From Antennarius striatus (lineage: Eukaryota; Chordata; Actinopteri; Lophiiformes; Antennariidae), in contig NC_090784.1 in the NCBI RefSeq assembly GCF_040054535.1, positions 16,370,001-16,434,000 on the forward strand: a stretch of 64,000 nucleotides of DNA. Reading direction: 5' to 3'. Made by a program: the position numbers and the translations under genes. This document shows positions 49,631 to 63,404 of the stretch, in pieces. The notes under the pieces are model-generated. The model had not been told where the DNA came from. It worked only from the letters and a program-made list of their open reading frames with translations, and made no database searches. Numbering within the stretch: the first letter of the stretch is position 1; every line of letters begins with the position of its first letter.

Positions 49631-52600
49631 TCTCTTCAGTTCTTCATAGATTTAAATTTTTATTTTTTTCCAACATTGCCTTTTTTCATGTCTTCCTCTT
49701 CAGTGTCTCTGGGCTTTTTTTCTGTTTCTGTCCACTGGTTGTGACTCATCTGTCATGAAATTTGATGTCAAACTAGACACAGCCTCTGTCCCTCTATTTG
49801 TGTTTCCTTTCTTTCTATCCATATTTTCTGTTTAATTCACTTGATTGTATCCTCTCTTCAGTCTTTTTTGCTGTTTCTCATACATTTACTGATTTCCTGT
49901 TTCTTCTTTCGTAGTAGGTAGTTTACCTTCACCAGCATAAGATTAGACTTTAATATTATTCTCTATGTATTTCTCTGAGTGCTTCTAACTTTTACCTATT
50001 TTTTGCTAATTTCTTCTCTGCCACACACAGTATAGGTACTAGGTCTATATTCAATTTCTTATCATTAACTTTTCTTTTATTAGCTTTTAGTAAACATAGA
50101 AACATTTCTGCTGCTTTCTCTGTTCTTCAGTAGCGAGTTCTTTATGGTTCCTTTTTGTCTAACAGGTCAACTTTGATAACAAATCTTTGTCAAATTGTTT
50201 ACTTATCCAATTACATAGCTGTAAACTTCACAGTGACAAGGTATAAAGCTGTTAGTCCTTTGTACAATTATTCATTTAGATGACAATCAGAACTGTGACC
50301 ATGGCCTTCAAGATGCGTCCTGTAAATTAAATGCTTTATTTCGATTCACGCCTTTCTTTCAAATCCAACCTCGATGGCTTCAACTTTCAACTGATTGCAT
50401 GTTTCTTCAACACGGTCACTTGTTTTCCAGGCTTTTATTGAAGGCTTTACTCTTTTCTGCCTGTTGCCCAAGAACACTTTTGTTCCAACTGTTTAAGTGA
50501 ATTTCACAACATCCAATACCTCAAAAATAATGATATAAAAATGTCAAAATGTACCTTTAAACTGAAATTTTTGTGTATCCTGGCAAACCTATAAGTCGAA
50601 TGCTGTCACAGGTGCCTCTCAGTGACGTTTTACAATAAAAGTCCATAAGAACCTGAATTTTTTATATTTGCATAATTTAGTAATTATTTGTACCTACAAA
50701 TCAATCTTGCCAATATTTACTTCATGACAAATAACACTGGGTCTTCTATACTTCCAATTTTATTAGATTTTTGTTTTCAAAATATGCAAATTTACAAAAT
50801 GGCAGTTTATCATAGATGAGGCGGGAAGGAGAAAAGGGGGAGCAGATAAACCTTCAGCTGTTAGTGAGCTGTAACGTGAACTACTAAAGCATCGCAGGAG
50901 CAAATCAATACTTACTAGTGACTAGATGCACACAAAACGGTGGCGTAACAAAATGGAAAAAGATATGAAAGAGGAAATACTGAGAGGTTAGGGAGATGAG
51001 TAGGGTGGAGAGGGGGTGCAGACAGGAGGAGAGGGAAGCATGCGGGGACAAGGAAAGATGAACAGACGTCCAAAATAATGAGAAGACGGGAGGGGAACTC
51101 GACAGAGAGGAGGTACGTGGGAGCTGTCAAATATCAAGGAGGGACTTGCAGAACTGATAGAGGTGTATGAAAACAATGGGAGGAGTAAAGACCGACAACA
51201 GGAGCTAGGCACCATAGAGAAATAAAACTTCCAAAATTAAAATGCATCATAAATGGTTTGGGGTGAATCTTTCAGAGGTGAAATCTGAGACATCAGATGT
51301 ATACACTACAATCAGGTATAAACAGAAATCTTCTGAAACCAAAGGCAACAACCAATCATCAGTCAAGCTCATAACATGGGAAGAATCCAAAAAGTGAAGT
51401 TCTTAGCATGGGAGCGCACACACCAGTACTTAAAGAGAAAAGTTGCCTAAAACTAAGAAGCAAGAAATAGTTGATGAGTTTCAAGGACGGGAGCATGATC
51501 CTGATACATTGAGGACTATGTTCACATGAAACTAGCTGGAACAGGAAAATGTCTAGAAAACAAAAACCAAAAAGATTGATAACTGTATAGTGAAAGTTTA
51601 AAAAAAAAAATCTTGAGGAACAAAGCAAATATACATAACCATCATTCATAAAACACAAAAACTAAACCTGTATTATGTAGCAGAGACTAATTACTTTGGT
51701 GAGCAGAAACTTTCATTAGCAGTAGGTTAACATTTTCCACATCTGATTGTGAGGCTCCCATGTACTTTATCAGCTTGCATGGCTCAACTCCATTGGATCA
51801 AACCAAGAGAGTTGGATTGCTCACTATTGGCCCTCTCCGGCTGGCGTCTGGAGGTGGTTCACCCATTTGTCTCTCCGTGTGCCCCTGCAATGCAGCAGTA
51901 CTACGAGCTACAAGAAGGATGAGAGGTCTGGGTGTGTGTGAAGGAAAGGTTCAGGAGTGTGGGGAGGGAAAAGCAAAGAGGACAGGGGGTCAGGTAAATG
52001 AGTGGGAAAGAAAGAAGACATGTTCAGATCACTGTCATTACAAGAATTTTGCTGAATAATCTGAATTAAAAAACAAAAACAAAATAGGGTTTACAGGAAC
52101 ATTTAGTCACACTGGTGGAGCTTTGAGCTACGATGAAGCTGTTGGGGTACATCTGATGACAGTTCTGTTCATCGATTAGCTTAGCCTAGTACGAAACAAA
52201 CTGCCAACACACAGCTGACATTAAGCAGCTGACACAAAACCAACACCTTTCTACTCCAAAGTCACAATTTTAAAGACCAAATCCTTTTTTCTTTCGGCAT
52301 TCAATTATACATATTCTCAAAATTGTATGAAGCCTGGATAATGGGGACAAAGAAAAGAAAAATCCTCACACTTACCCGTGTGGAAAATAAAATCCCTATA
52401 ATATACACTAAAAATAAATCACATCAGTATTATACAATATTTTCTGTACAGACAAACTGATTGTACAGTAAGCTAGCACCCACTTGTGTTTAATTCACTT
52501 ACAGACCTTTGACAGATCTGGTTCAAAATTTCTACGGCTGTAAATACCTTTTAAAAAATTTATTCAGATCAATGTTTTCAATATAAACACAACCATTAAA

Positions 52601-54242
52601 TAGAAGAAAATCATAATATGGCGCAAAGTATTTTAAATGTTGTCACGTTTGGAGATGGCAAGCACTACTCTACATATTTTTGTTTAACACTTAAAAAAAT
52701 AGTGCAGAAGGCCAACGTTGTTCTGAGCTGGAAAATACACACCTCCTGGAAACACATGGACCAAAAATCACTTCAGGGAACTCCACTAAAATCCACTGGT
52801 GTTTATGGAGAATTCTGTCCTTCACATTAGTCTTCACCCTCAATCTCCCACTCTAAGTTAATGTCAGGAAAAAATTACTTTGTCATGGACACATGAATAA
52901 AATTTTGGCGATCTGATGGGCTGTCAAATTTGTCCCAATACTTAACTCATGATAAATTATCAACCTTTATTTTTCCTAAAAATCTTACTTGTGGCTGAAT
53001 AAATTACTCTGTTGTTCAGATAAAGGCCAGATCTGCCATCAACAATACAAAAGACACTAAAAATTAGGACAGGAAATGTGAGGAGACAGATGTGACATCA
53101 TCCACCTTGCTTTAGACAAGTCCTTTTCGCTTACCAGCCATTCCAATACCAGAGGCAGACACAGCATACAAACCACTTCTTCCTTCTTGAAGATGGAGCA
53201 AATTTCCCCACCGGAACGAAAACCTGAGGAATTCACTTTTTGGTGTCTGAAGACGGCAGCTCAGCTGATAAGATTAAGACGACACACAACCATCGATTTC
53301 ACGGCTGGCCTCAAAAAAGATCTTCTTGAAAAAGATGCGCTTGCTTCCAGCTGCTGGTGGTTCTGATGGAAGCTGGTTCCCTCTGCATCTGGCTACTTTG
53401 ATCCCTGTGATGGAGCTCATCTTCTTGAGGGTGGAGATCACCTTGAAGACTTGTACTCTTTATCATAGAAAAGTCACTGCTCACTGGATTTCTCAATGCT
53501 GATCAACCATTTCATGACTGTGACCAGTGAATAAATATGAATTAATTACAACTACGATGACTTCAGTCCACTGTCGTCACCGGTCATATGTGGAGGGACA
53601 GGAACAGGAACGACACCCTGAGACATCCAAGCTCAGGACAGGACATACAAACCACCACCTCTTCTGTCGGACTAACTGCTGGCCTCTTCTTTCTTCGTTG
53701 TTTCAGTCTCTCAGAGAAAAACATGACGTTTCCAGACTGTAACCTTGAATTCAAACAGGATACAGCAGGACGACTTGTGTAACGGCCGTTTTACTTCCCT
53801 TTTGTAGATGAGGCTTGAAGCTTCAGGTCTTGGAGCTGTTGACTTTAGGAAGGAAAAAACATGACAGAATACTGTTAGCTTTGAAATCTGATGGTGGTAA
53901 AGGAACAGGAGCCATGAGGGTAACTTCCTGATCTGCTTCCCTTCATCTCTACATGCTGAGATTATATAATAATCTCAAATATAAAATGTTCTGAGATTAC
54001 TGACATTAAATGTAGTAATGCATTATAGGCGCTAGGCTAACCTATGGCATTTGAGTGAAAGTGTGGGCAGACTCCCAGTTGTTTAACTATCAGCTGTGTT
54101 TAATTTGCATGTATTGTTCTTCTATAGAAAATTCTACAGCTCTGCAAACTTCTTTATCTGATCTTGTGGAGGTGTCTGAGGTGCAGTGCATTCTAATGGT
54201 CCCTTAGTTATCTCCTTTCATTGTGCTACCATCCCCATCCCC
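49631..54242. other. Intergenic between rbfox1l and leng8
   Basis: Tail-to-tail gap. Pyrimidine-rich to about 50300, then AT-rich. 50800-51230 is purine-rich on the plus strand. Part near 54.2 kb is leng8 3' UTR; TTTATT near 52967 is one possible minus-strand poly(A) signal. No recognised gene; one unassigned open frame is listed separately. Confidence 0.4.
53274..53453 (-). other. Unassigned open frame or pseudo-exon
   Basis: A 59-codon minus-strand frame ending in TAA with protein-like composition: VFKVISTLKKMSSITG, then GIKVARCRGNQLPSEPPAAG, then SKRIFFKKIFFEASREIDGC. It has no start codon at its beginning. The sequence just upstream reads FYDKEYK in another frame, which may mean a frameshift. 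I do not recognise the family. It could be a last exon, a decayed gene, or chance in the leng8 3' UTR. Confidence 0.25.
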
Positions 54243-57200
54243 TCAGGACGCAGCCAAAGAGGCTGTGCTGGTTTTACAGTCTATCTTTTCGGGGTCTGAG
54301 GGATAAAATGTGACACCTAGCCCAGTAAGAAAGGTCATACAGGAGTCTAAACAAGAGAAGCCCAGGGTGGACTGCACATACTGCACCGGCAAGTCAGGCC
54401 TGAACCTGGGGAGAGACCAACAGAGAGACACTGATCAGACAAACTGTTAAAGAGGTCATTACATTTGAAAACAAGAGTGTTCATCTAAAAATTGAAACAA
54501 AATTACACGCTGCAGCGACCCCTGACGGGACCAGCCAAAAGGATGTTTACATTTGGAAACAAGCCTTTTTGGAACTCGACTTACGTTTTGACCATGGCCT
54601 GAAGTGCAATCTTTCTTTCCCTCTCTACAAACTTGTCAATGAGGTATGAAGCCATGCGTGGGGCTTCCAGGTACAGCTTAAAGAAACGGTGATAGTTCCC
54701 TAACGCCCAGGCAGCACGGAGTGCAAGCGCGTGAGAAACACACACATCTGCCCGCAGTGCAGGCGTCAAACGAACCAACTCAGTGGTCAGATCTGGGTGG
54801 GAGGATCAACAGCCAGGATTAGAATGTGGCAGGAAATGTGAAAAAAGGGAGAATGTATGTGTGATGAGTGACAATGACTCAAAAGAAAGCAACATGCACA
54901 TACCTCCAGAGTTTCTAGTGAAGATGTAATAAATCAATCTGTATGCTGTAAATTCTCCAATGTTGTCTGAGGGATTGTCCTTATACAAGGCCTTCAGCTG
55001 CGTCTGGCACTGGTTGAATTCTTCATGGTCTCCCTGAGGCAATAAACATGCAGCTATCATTAAAGACATGTGTTGGCTAACACAAAACCTAATACAGAAA
55101 AAGAAAAAAAGGAACTGACCTTTTCCAGGGCAATGCGTGCATGACACTCGTATACTTCCACAGTGAATTCAGTACGAACTCCTTGAACCTGGATAACAAA
55201 AATTTTAAAACCCCAGAAAAATAAATATTGCATTCAACTACCGAAACGATTACAAGTAGTCTCAGAGAGCATAGAACACTGCCAATACCAACTGTCCTTT
55301 CCCCTATGACATAACATTGCTGCACTCTCCTTACTCTTATTCTGTGCATCTTACAGCCATATCTAGACCAAAGTAAAACCAAACTGATCTAAAAGGTATT
55401 ATCTGGTCGCTTATTTGTTTCAGCTCAACTTTCAATGATGGAAAAAAACTGAAATTACAGCCCTGTAGCTGTATGGCTCTTTTATGTGAAGTTGCAAATT
55501 TGCTCCTACATCTGCAAAGGCTCTTACAACATGAGGTAATTGAAAATAGAGCCAGTTCACCTGGAACTCAACACCAGCAAATCCATGGGGATTGAGGTGG
55601 ACTAAAAGTTTACAAATATATAGACATAGCTATAAAGAAGCAACTTTAAAACAGAAGCATCACAAACATCTTCAACATGGCACCACAAATACTCTGTTAA
55701 ACCAACAGGTACCTTCTTTATGAATTATAAGGGGTGTCTGTGGATTCTGATGTTAAATCATTGTACTTCTAACAAGGTGTCTCATTAACTTCACAACCAT
55801 CTACTAGATGTTAAGACACTTTAAAAAAAAATTTATATACTGATTTTAATCCCCGAAGGGAAATTAGTGGCACACTAGTTAGTCGAATCATGTAACGGTT
55901 GCGAAGATATTTCGTGGATATACTAACGGACGAACGAACACACAAACGCTGACAATTACCATACATCCCCGCTTTGAATGTAAAAATGATAAAATTCACT
56001 CGCGGTGGTAAAACAGTTTATGACCTACCGTGAGGTCCTGTCGTATGGACTTCATTTGCTCACAGGCGTAGACGTAGTCCTGGTGGGTTTTCCAGTGGGT
56101 TTTCACAGCCTGTAGAGACTTTTGCAATACCTGTGTAACAAATTCAAAAGTAGATTTAAATCAGAATATTCTGAGACGGAGAAAACACTAACTTAGTAAG
56201 AGGATTTGATCTTTACCATCGTCCCTTTATCAACTTTAAATTCTTTAAAATATGCTGAAATATTCAAAAATTCTTTGATAACTTATTGAAGATATCCAAA
56301 AACAAACACTAACTCCAAACTATACTAAGAAATCAATCAAAAGGTTGACATAAGTACAACATACGTTCACAGGGCGCACAGTAGAGGGATCTGGAGCACA
56401 GGTGAGCCTCAGGTAGGGCTTGGTAATATCCTGGCAGGTTCCCACAATGGGGCAATCCTCCCAGCTGAGACTCTCCTGTGTTCCATCAGGTAAGTCCAGG
56501 GCATTGATGGAGAGAACTAGAGGCTCTGAGCGAAGCTGCTTTTGAAAACGTGCTGCTCTGTTCTGCTTCTTGGCTTCTTTATTCGGGTCATGAAAATCCA
56601 ACCCAGCGTTGCCACCTTTCCTCTTTTTTCCAAAAGCAGCATTGGAATCTTCCACCCTACAGAGAAAAATGGTTAGAGGTTATTAATACGCTGGCAAAAA
56701 ATAAATGTAAAAAATTCCTTAAGTGTTATTTCCCCCAAAACAGTGATCAACAACTAAAGTTGGGACATGAGCTGATGGTTTAATATAGTTTGACATTAAT
56801 TTACCGTCTTCCTCTGGCTTTTCCTCTTCCACGCCCTCGCTCTCCACCTCCTCGCCCTCTTTCCCTGTCATTACCCCGACCACGAGCTCCTCTCTGATTT
56901 CTTCGTGACAGTTGAGGACGGAGGTCACTTGAAATACTGCTGTCTGACTGTGAGCCGGAATCACTGAAAGCATAGGGACACAAACATTTAAAAAAGGAAA
57001 CACATTCAACATCTACATTAATTGAAGTGTTGAGAAATAGCATCTTACCTGCATCGATGTCTTTGGTTGCTGCGGTCTCTGTGTCGGCCATGATGTGGGG
57101 AAGGAGAGCGGGAGGAGGAATGGGAGGAACTAGAAGATGGGCTCCTTTGAGAAAATATATTCCTGTAATGACCCAATCGGTGTCCACCCCTGCCTCGTGA

Positions 57201-60200
57201 AGATGCGGCCGCTGCACTTCCACCACGGCCAGCTGGACCATCTGAGGCTCGCTGGGACGAAATGGCTTCCCAACGAGATTGTTTGACTTTCAGGCTACAA
57301 GACAGACCAAAATCTTAATGTGTGTTTAACCAGCAGGAAACACCATCAACTGCTCTGAGCAAAAATGCTGCAATAAAGTTTGAATCAGAAAACGTATAGG
57401 ATAAGGTAAGGTGTAGCATTTCAAAGTATTCAAAGATCAGACGGCAACTCAAAAAGCATAAATGAATGCACTACTGAACTCACTCAGGCAATGGCTCATG
57501 AGTCCAATCTATGGTATAAGCAGAACCATCCTTTAACCGGTCCTGCAGAACTTCCTTCAGCACCTTCTCTGTACGATCTTTGTCCTCCTCTGTCTCACAA
57601 GCGGTAAAACAGCGTTGCACATATTCTTTCATGGCTTGAGGCCAGTCTTGGGGCCTGAAAGTAAAAAAAACCCCCAAACAAAACATTTTTACTTAACACA
57701 TCGTATGCAAATTGACAAAAACGCAGGGTATCACACACACAAATCTTTACCGGGTCTGTGCACCACTGGCAGCAGCTGGGGAGGAAGGTGTTGGACTCAG
57801 TCCTGATGGCTGCTCCTCAAGGGGGAAAGTCTGATTTGATATTGGAGAACACTGAACCTGATAGGGCCTCTTGGGAATATTGAACTTCACAGCAGCCGTC
57901 CCAGGAGCCTCTGTGGGGAATAAAAAAATTAAATCTCAAAACTCGATATGAATGTTTTGTACAACTAAAACTGGGATGTGAACAATATTGTGTTTGTGCG
58001 TAAGCTGAATCAATACCGTATTTTCCGCACTATAAGGCGCACCTAAAAGCCTAAAATTTTCTCATAAACCCGTAGTGCGTCTTATAATCCGGTGTGTCTT
58101 ACATATGGATTAATATTCATATTAATATTGGTTAAAAACACGATCCCTAAAAAAAACCCGGCAGTCTTGGCGCCAGTCATGCCGCACTCCGCCACCAGAG
58201 CAGCTCCCTCACAAGGCACTCGGGCCCACGCCCCCTAACAATGGTAGTCAAGGGGCGTCAACAAAGTCCCGGCTCTGACTGAGCTGCTCTCAGTCGGTAG
58301 AGCAGACTGTAGGAGCACCGGTGATTACGTAGCAAAACATAAGGAATTTACAACAATTCTATTAATAAAGTTTGACTGATTGATCTCAGTATTTCCTAAC
58401 TATTTGGCGTCGGAAATAACCCACTTTAAACTTAATTGGTCTTAGAAATGCCATTGTGCTGGAATCTGGAATCTAGTGACGGTCCATTCTATTAGTTTGT
58501 GGAAACACACGGAGAAACTGGCATAAAGGTGAATGAAAGACCCTCAAAGCTGAACTTCCAGCCTTTTCTGAAATTTCAAGAGCAGTCACTGCTAGACAGA
58601 GGTGCCAACGGGTGTGCTGCAATTGATATACAAATGTAGTTGATAGGTCTGGGCGGGCTGCTGAGGGGCGCATTCAGGTTTGTGTATTCTGTCTGCAGCG
58701 ACGTGCGGTGAGATTCACAGCGTCGAGACACCGACGTTAAAAGTCAGTTCTAGGAGTAAAACAGCGTCATATTTGCCATAGCTGCACCTCGCCTCCGACT
58801 GGACTACCGATTGATCGAAACAATATTTAATAAATGAAGATTAACGTCGGCGCTTAAATATCTGCTTCGAACTTCAGATCAGTAAATAATCCGCTCTGTT
58901 CGCACTGACTGCACTCGTAATGAATTTAACCAGTTTTTAATGTCAGGTTTTTTAATATGCGTGTTGACTTCTTTCTAAGACAGCAAAGTGATCAAGTGAT
59001 CAGGTTTCCTTGATGAGGCTCAGAATGGCTTATTGACATAACAATACGGGCCATTCAAAGATAGTCAGGAAGTCATGAATGCAATCATGAGTGCCTGAGC
59101 AGCGCGGCTCTATCTAGTGGACGGATTGCGCAACTACAGCCGCTGCAGTTTAGCAAATAAATTTTGTTTGCGCCTTATATATGAAATAAATTATAAAATA
59201 AACAAATTAGTGAGGGTGCGCCTTATAGTCCAGTGTGCCTTATAGTGCGGAAAATACTGTACATCGATCTCTTTGTAGTAGCTTTTGGGAAAATCTTACG
59301 TTTCATACGGTGCCACAGTTGCTGTCCTTGTTTTTGGTTTTTATTTTTGTTGGCCTCGCCTCTTCCCAGCCCTGGTGCATACTGGCCTGGCTGCTGGGAG
59401 GAGTTCTGAGGGGGCTGATAGGCGTTCTGGGCCTGGAAGCCTTGACCATAGTTGGACCTTCCTTGGGAATGATTGTAGACTTGCATTTGGTTGGGATCAC
59501 CAGGTGGATATGGCATAGCGTTATTGGAACTGTAAGCGCTTTGTGATGGTGGAGGGGGGTATTGGGTATTGGGTGGGGGAGGTATGGATGGTGGTGGGGG
59601 AGGAGGGGGGTTCTCAGAGCTGGTTGGACTCTGAGGTGGTTGGGGGGTAGCAGGGGGAGGAGGTTGTGTTTGGGAGGGATAGTTGGGGGACTGGTCTTCC
59701 ATTCCAGGCACTGGGGGAGGCTATATTAAGAAGGGGGAAAATATATGTGTGTATATATATCTTTGTAAGCAGAATAACAAAAACAAACGTTAAAAAAGAG
59801 GAAAACGACCAGAACCTACAGAAATGTCTGTAATACAATGTTCAACCAATTTCAAAAACTACTGCAAGAGACGACTATAAAACAAATTAATTTAAACATG
59901 CTGGAAAGAGTCTCCGGTCATGTTCAACAAATAAAATGTAACTGCACAGCAGAAGTTATTTTTAGATACCTGTCCACCGGAGGCTGGGGTTCCCTGGTAA
60001 GGTCCTTGGGGTACACTGTACTGATTTTGGGAATATGCAGCTCCATACTGGATATACAAATAAATATGTTATCATTTACAATATTCTCTCCCTTTCTTGG
60101 GAGTCAGATTAATCTGATAGGCAGGAATGTATAAATCTGGTTGCTGACGATGTTGTACAGAGTAGACATTTTGTAACTGTTCATGTCAGTTAAAATTATT

Positions 60201-61768
60201 TAAAGTACTTACTGGACTCATGTGATAGTAGAAGTTATAAGGGTATGTGTATCCAGGGTAATGCTGCTGAGTTTGCTGGTACCACGAATAATATTGCTGC
60301 TGCTGCTGATGAACGGCAGCAGAGTCGGTTCCTGCTGACTGAAACTGAAATGAGACGCATATGTTTGAATCAGTGAGTTCCTCATTAGGCTTTGACTACT
60401 GATGAAAATTGGGCAAAAATTCAAAACTATCAAGCTTCCAAATGTTACTATTGTCCTTCTCACCATTTTATCCAAGTGTTTACATTTAAACTCAAGCCTC
60501 ATTTTAAATGAGACCTCATTTTGATTCACAATTCATATAATTACATCCCGCGAAGCAGTGATGTATTGTAATTGTCAGTGTGTTTGTCCGTCCGTCCACC
60601 CTTCTTTGTTATATGATTCAGCTAGTGCTTTGACCTATGGTCTTTGTTACATATGTGCATGCTAACTATAGAATGCACCAGTTACATGTTGGATCATGGG
60701 TCTTTTATTAAATGACCATGACCTATAAAGGTCAGGGTAAAATTTTGAAATCATGGGTGTCGCAAGATGTTGCAGTCTCTAGTTACATCCCACTTCAAAG
60801 CGGTGATGTATTGTAATTGTCAGTGTTTGTGTCTTTGTCCATCCGTTCGTATGTCCACAATGATAGAAAGTCGAGAGAGAAGGCCATAGATCAAAGGTAG
60901 AGCTTTGATCAATGACAGTAGGTCAGACCACTAGCTTTGATCTTTGACTTATGCCAGTATGTCAGGGTAAAAAAAAATTAAAATTCAGGGGTGTCACAGG
61001 ATGTTGCAGTCTGACTGCATTGGTTCTTGTTTAGATACCAATAGTTGTATTGTGGATTTAATAAAACACATCAACACACACCTCAGCCATCCTGTTGGCC
61101 TGCGTCGTCTTTGCAGAGCTTTGACTCTTGTTAATGGAGGCTAGAGCTTGTCTTGCCTTCTCCCATTCTGGATTTTCATGAGCCTGGCTATCTCCAGGAG
61201 CACCATAAGACCTTTCATGAACATATCAACATTAGTTAAGAGTATGTGTACAATTATTTCCAAACTTTCAAGTCATTCCGCTACAGAAGCCATCAAAAAT
61301 CTACTGAAATTCCGACTCATGCTCTGCCTGCTTCGCAGCCAAAACGTTTACGTGTAACTGCTTATCGTCTTTGCTAAACACAAACCTTTGTCGTGTTCAC
61401 GATAGCACATAGGTCTGAAATATGTGATGATTTAGTACAAATATAGTACAATGCATTGTGTATTGTCATTTTAATATAACCTTCATCAAATTCTGTCGTC
61501 AGTACTGACAACCTAACTTCACAAAATAAATCAACAACTTTACGCAAACGAAGGTTCTGGTGTACAAATAGCTAGCCGGGCTAGTAGCTGCAATGATCCA
61601 CTTCGCTGCTTTGGGAATACAACTCGGTTTCCAATGTAATATCACATACTAATGTAACATCTAATATCATAACACCGCGTTACATTCACTCCATTCACCA
61701 TTTACTGATGCTAGAAAAAAGATTTACCAGTTAGTCGCTGGTGCTGCTTGTGTCGTATTGGCCGCCAT
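54243..61768 (-). CDS. leng8: Leukocyte receptor cluster member 8 homologue (LENG8)
   Basis: Nuclear SAC3/GANP-domain protein, linked in mammals to mRNA processing and export. Coding exons: 61728-61768, 61082-61211, 60213-60344, 59970-60047, 59300-59720, 57751-57910, 57484-57654, 57049-57294, 56805-56963, 56365-56656, 56029-56130, 55120-55188, 54904-55033, 54585-54792 and 54243-54405; 2502 nt, 833 aa. Start [14 protein letters not shown], then [19 protein letters not shown]-rich part (about 70-100) and a proline-rich part (128-260) follow. [11 protein letters not shown] and [18 protein letters not shown] are next, then Ser/Arg and RGG-rich (about 378-512). The SAC3/GANP domain (about 580-833) includes [37 protein letters not shown] and [20 protein letters not shown]. 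The match to mammalian LENG8 is clear along the length. Confidence 0.96.
55830..55982 (-). repeat. Third copy of the leng8-intron repeat family
   Basis: On the minus strand: AAAGCGGGGATGTATGGTAA, then TTGTCAGCGTTTGTG and TTCGTTCGTCCG. This is the same motif order as the two tandem copies at 60540-61020. It lies in a leng8 intron. Confidence 0.6.
58014..59261. mobile_element. Nonautonomous DNA transposon with TATTTTCCGCAC termini
   Basis: Ends TACCGTATTTTCCGCACTAT and, reversed, TACAGTATTTTCCGCACTAT, with further subterminal copies of TATAAGGCGCAC. About 1.25 kb with no transposase frame. It sits in the leng8 intron between exons 57751-57910 and 59300-59720; its right end is 38 bases from the donor of the latter. 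Superfamily not assigned. Confidence 0.75.
60540..61020 (+). repeat. Tandem pair of an interspersed repeat
   Basis: Two units of about 240 bases (60540-60782, 60783-61020). Each starts TTACATCCC..AAGC.GTGATG, continues TATTGTAATTGTCAGTGT and ends GGATGTTGCAGTCT or AAGATGTTGCAGTCT. Both lie in a leng8 intron. Confidence 0.75.
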
Positions 61769-63400
61769 TTTGCCAGTCGAAACTCGACAGCTAATGCTAG
61801 GCTAAAGGTACGCTAGCTAAACTAGCGGACGAGCAGTAATCTCGACAACGGCCTTGGTTCCGGTTCTCCTTCAGCAACCAAAAGTAACAGATATGTTAAC
61901 GAACGACGTTAAACTATTGTAAAAAAAAAAGAACAACTTAAGTGTACATTGCGTTTACGGGCACATTAACAAACAAGAAAACTCTAACAACTCAACGCCT
62001 TTACTCTGTTGACGACCAGCTTCAACTGATCGAGTTCAGAAGACACAAAATGGATGTTGAATTCAAGTCAAGTCACGTGATATTACAGTGCTTCCGGTTT
62101 GGGGGGGAGGAAGGGGGGTTTCATACGGCTAGATTTCTCAGACGTCTAGTTCAACCTGAGTCCCCGGTATCGCCTTTTAAAGCTACCACCCTTGCTTTTA
62201 AGTTCAAAGCACAGGTTTTACATTTAATTTCCCGTTTCTACAGTAACCATTTTAAAGTCAAACGTTATCAAATTTGATTGACTTGGCCTTTGAGGATTTT
62301 GGTAATTGTACATCATAAATTTGGCACATTTTCCCCCAAAACTTGATGCATACAATCAGACACATGCATGTACATTCTCCATTCGGAATTTCTTCCTTCA
62401 GGATCCAGCGATAATTATACAAATTTTAGCTAATATATATAATATATATAAACATTTTTGTAAAAAAAAAATTCATAAATATGTCAGAAAGTTACTTTAG
62501 ACTTAAAAAAAATTTTTTTTTCTGGCAATTATTTCATGGTTCAAGCTGTGGAGGGCTTAGGTACAGAGGAAAGTGAGGGATTTACATGAATTCAAACAAT
62601 ATTTTGTTTGAATTCATATTCAAACTTTCATTTTGACATTCAGAAATCACGGGTGACATCCTCTCTGAGTGGCTTCTGACAGTAATATTGCAAATAATGT
62701 TCAGTCATTTAATCAGCTCACATATCACCGGAAATAAAATATACCTGTGAAGCTACAGGCATTTTACCTTTTGGAAAAGTAGCAATTGATAATTTGTGAA
62801 GGTTCTCATTCATATCATTCCTGGTTAACCAAAGATTTTAAATCAATCCACTGGACTTGTACAGTATTCCTTGAAGACCTTCACCTCTTATCCAAGAGGC
62901 TTCTTCAGTGCTGGTGGTGGCTGGTGTTGCCTCAGCTTCTACCAGTCTGTGTGGTGTGGTCAGTGGTGTTCATATTCCAACAAAATTTTCCTACAACCCA
63001 TCTAGCTCTACCAACAATGGTCACTGGGATTGCCAGAGAGTGTCCATGTTCTAAAAATAACACATTTTAAATTTCAAAGTCATCAGTAAGCCCTTGTATG
63101 CTAATGGAGTCATTATCAGGAGCCTCTTCACATGAGTCAATCTGCTGTATAGTTCTTTTGGGGAGTTTTAAAAGGACCTGATTGTAAATAGGCAATGGAT
63201 AATATCCTTGACCTGATCATTGAGAACCTACGCGGACAGAGGTGATAGAGATGTCCACCCTCCCTTCAGAGATGGTTTCTCTACTTTGTCAATGGTGGAT
63301 TCTTTCACGCCTCTCTGAAGAAATCAAGGGGTTTGTTTTCAACTCCTTTGGATAATTGATAATTACTCTCTTATTTAATGACATGTGTATGATTTGTAAA
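61769..63400. other. leng8 upstream, no gene seen
   Basis: The leng8 promoter-side region, then AT-rich sequence. It holds a perfect palindrome GAATTCAAACAA-TATT-TTGTTTGAATTC near 62587 and a copy (about 62795-62915) of the repeat also found at 18893. The copy is recognised by GAAGGTTCTCATTCAT and TTAAATCAATCCACTGGACT. Confidence 0.45.
62060..62100. promoter_or_regulatory. E-box and ETS motifs upstream of leng8
   Basis: TCACGTGA near 62074 and CTTCCGGTT near 62091, about 300 bases upstream of the leng8 ATG. Suggestive of a promoter; start site not defined. Confidence 0.3.
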
Positions 63401-63404
63401 GTCC

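Noticed and set aside
51760-52059. 99-codon plus-strand frame
   Set aside because: No recognised motif and no splice context; likely chance.
58270-58330. tRNA-like stretch CTCAGTCGGTAGAGCAG
   Set aside because: Resembles a tRNA A-box region but no B box or cloverleaf follows; it is inside the transposon copy.
62587-62614. Perfect palindrome around AATATT
   Set aside because: Short, AT-rich, intergenic; no flanking evidence of function.
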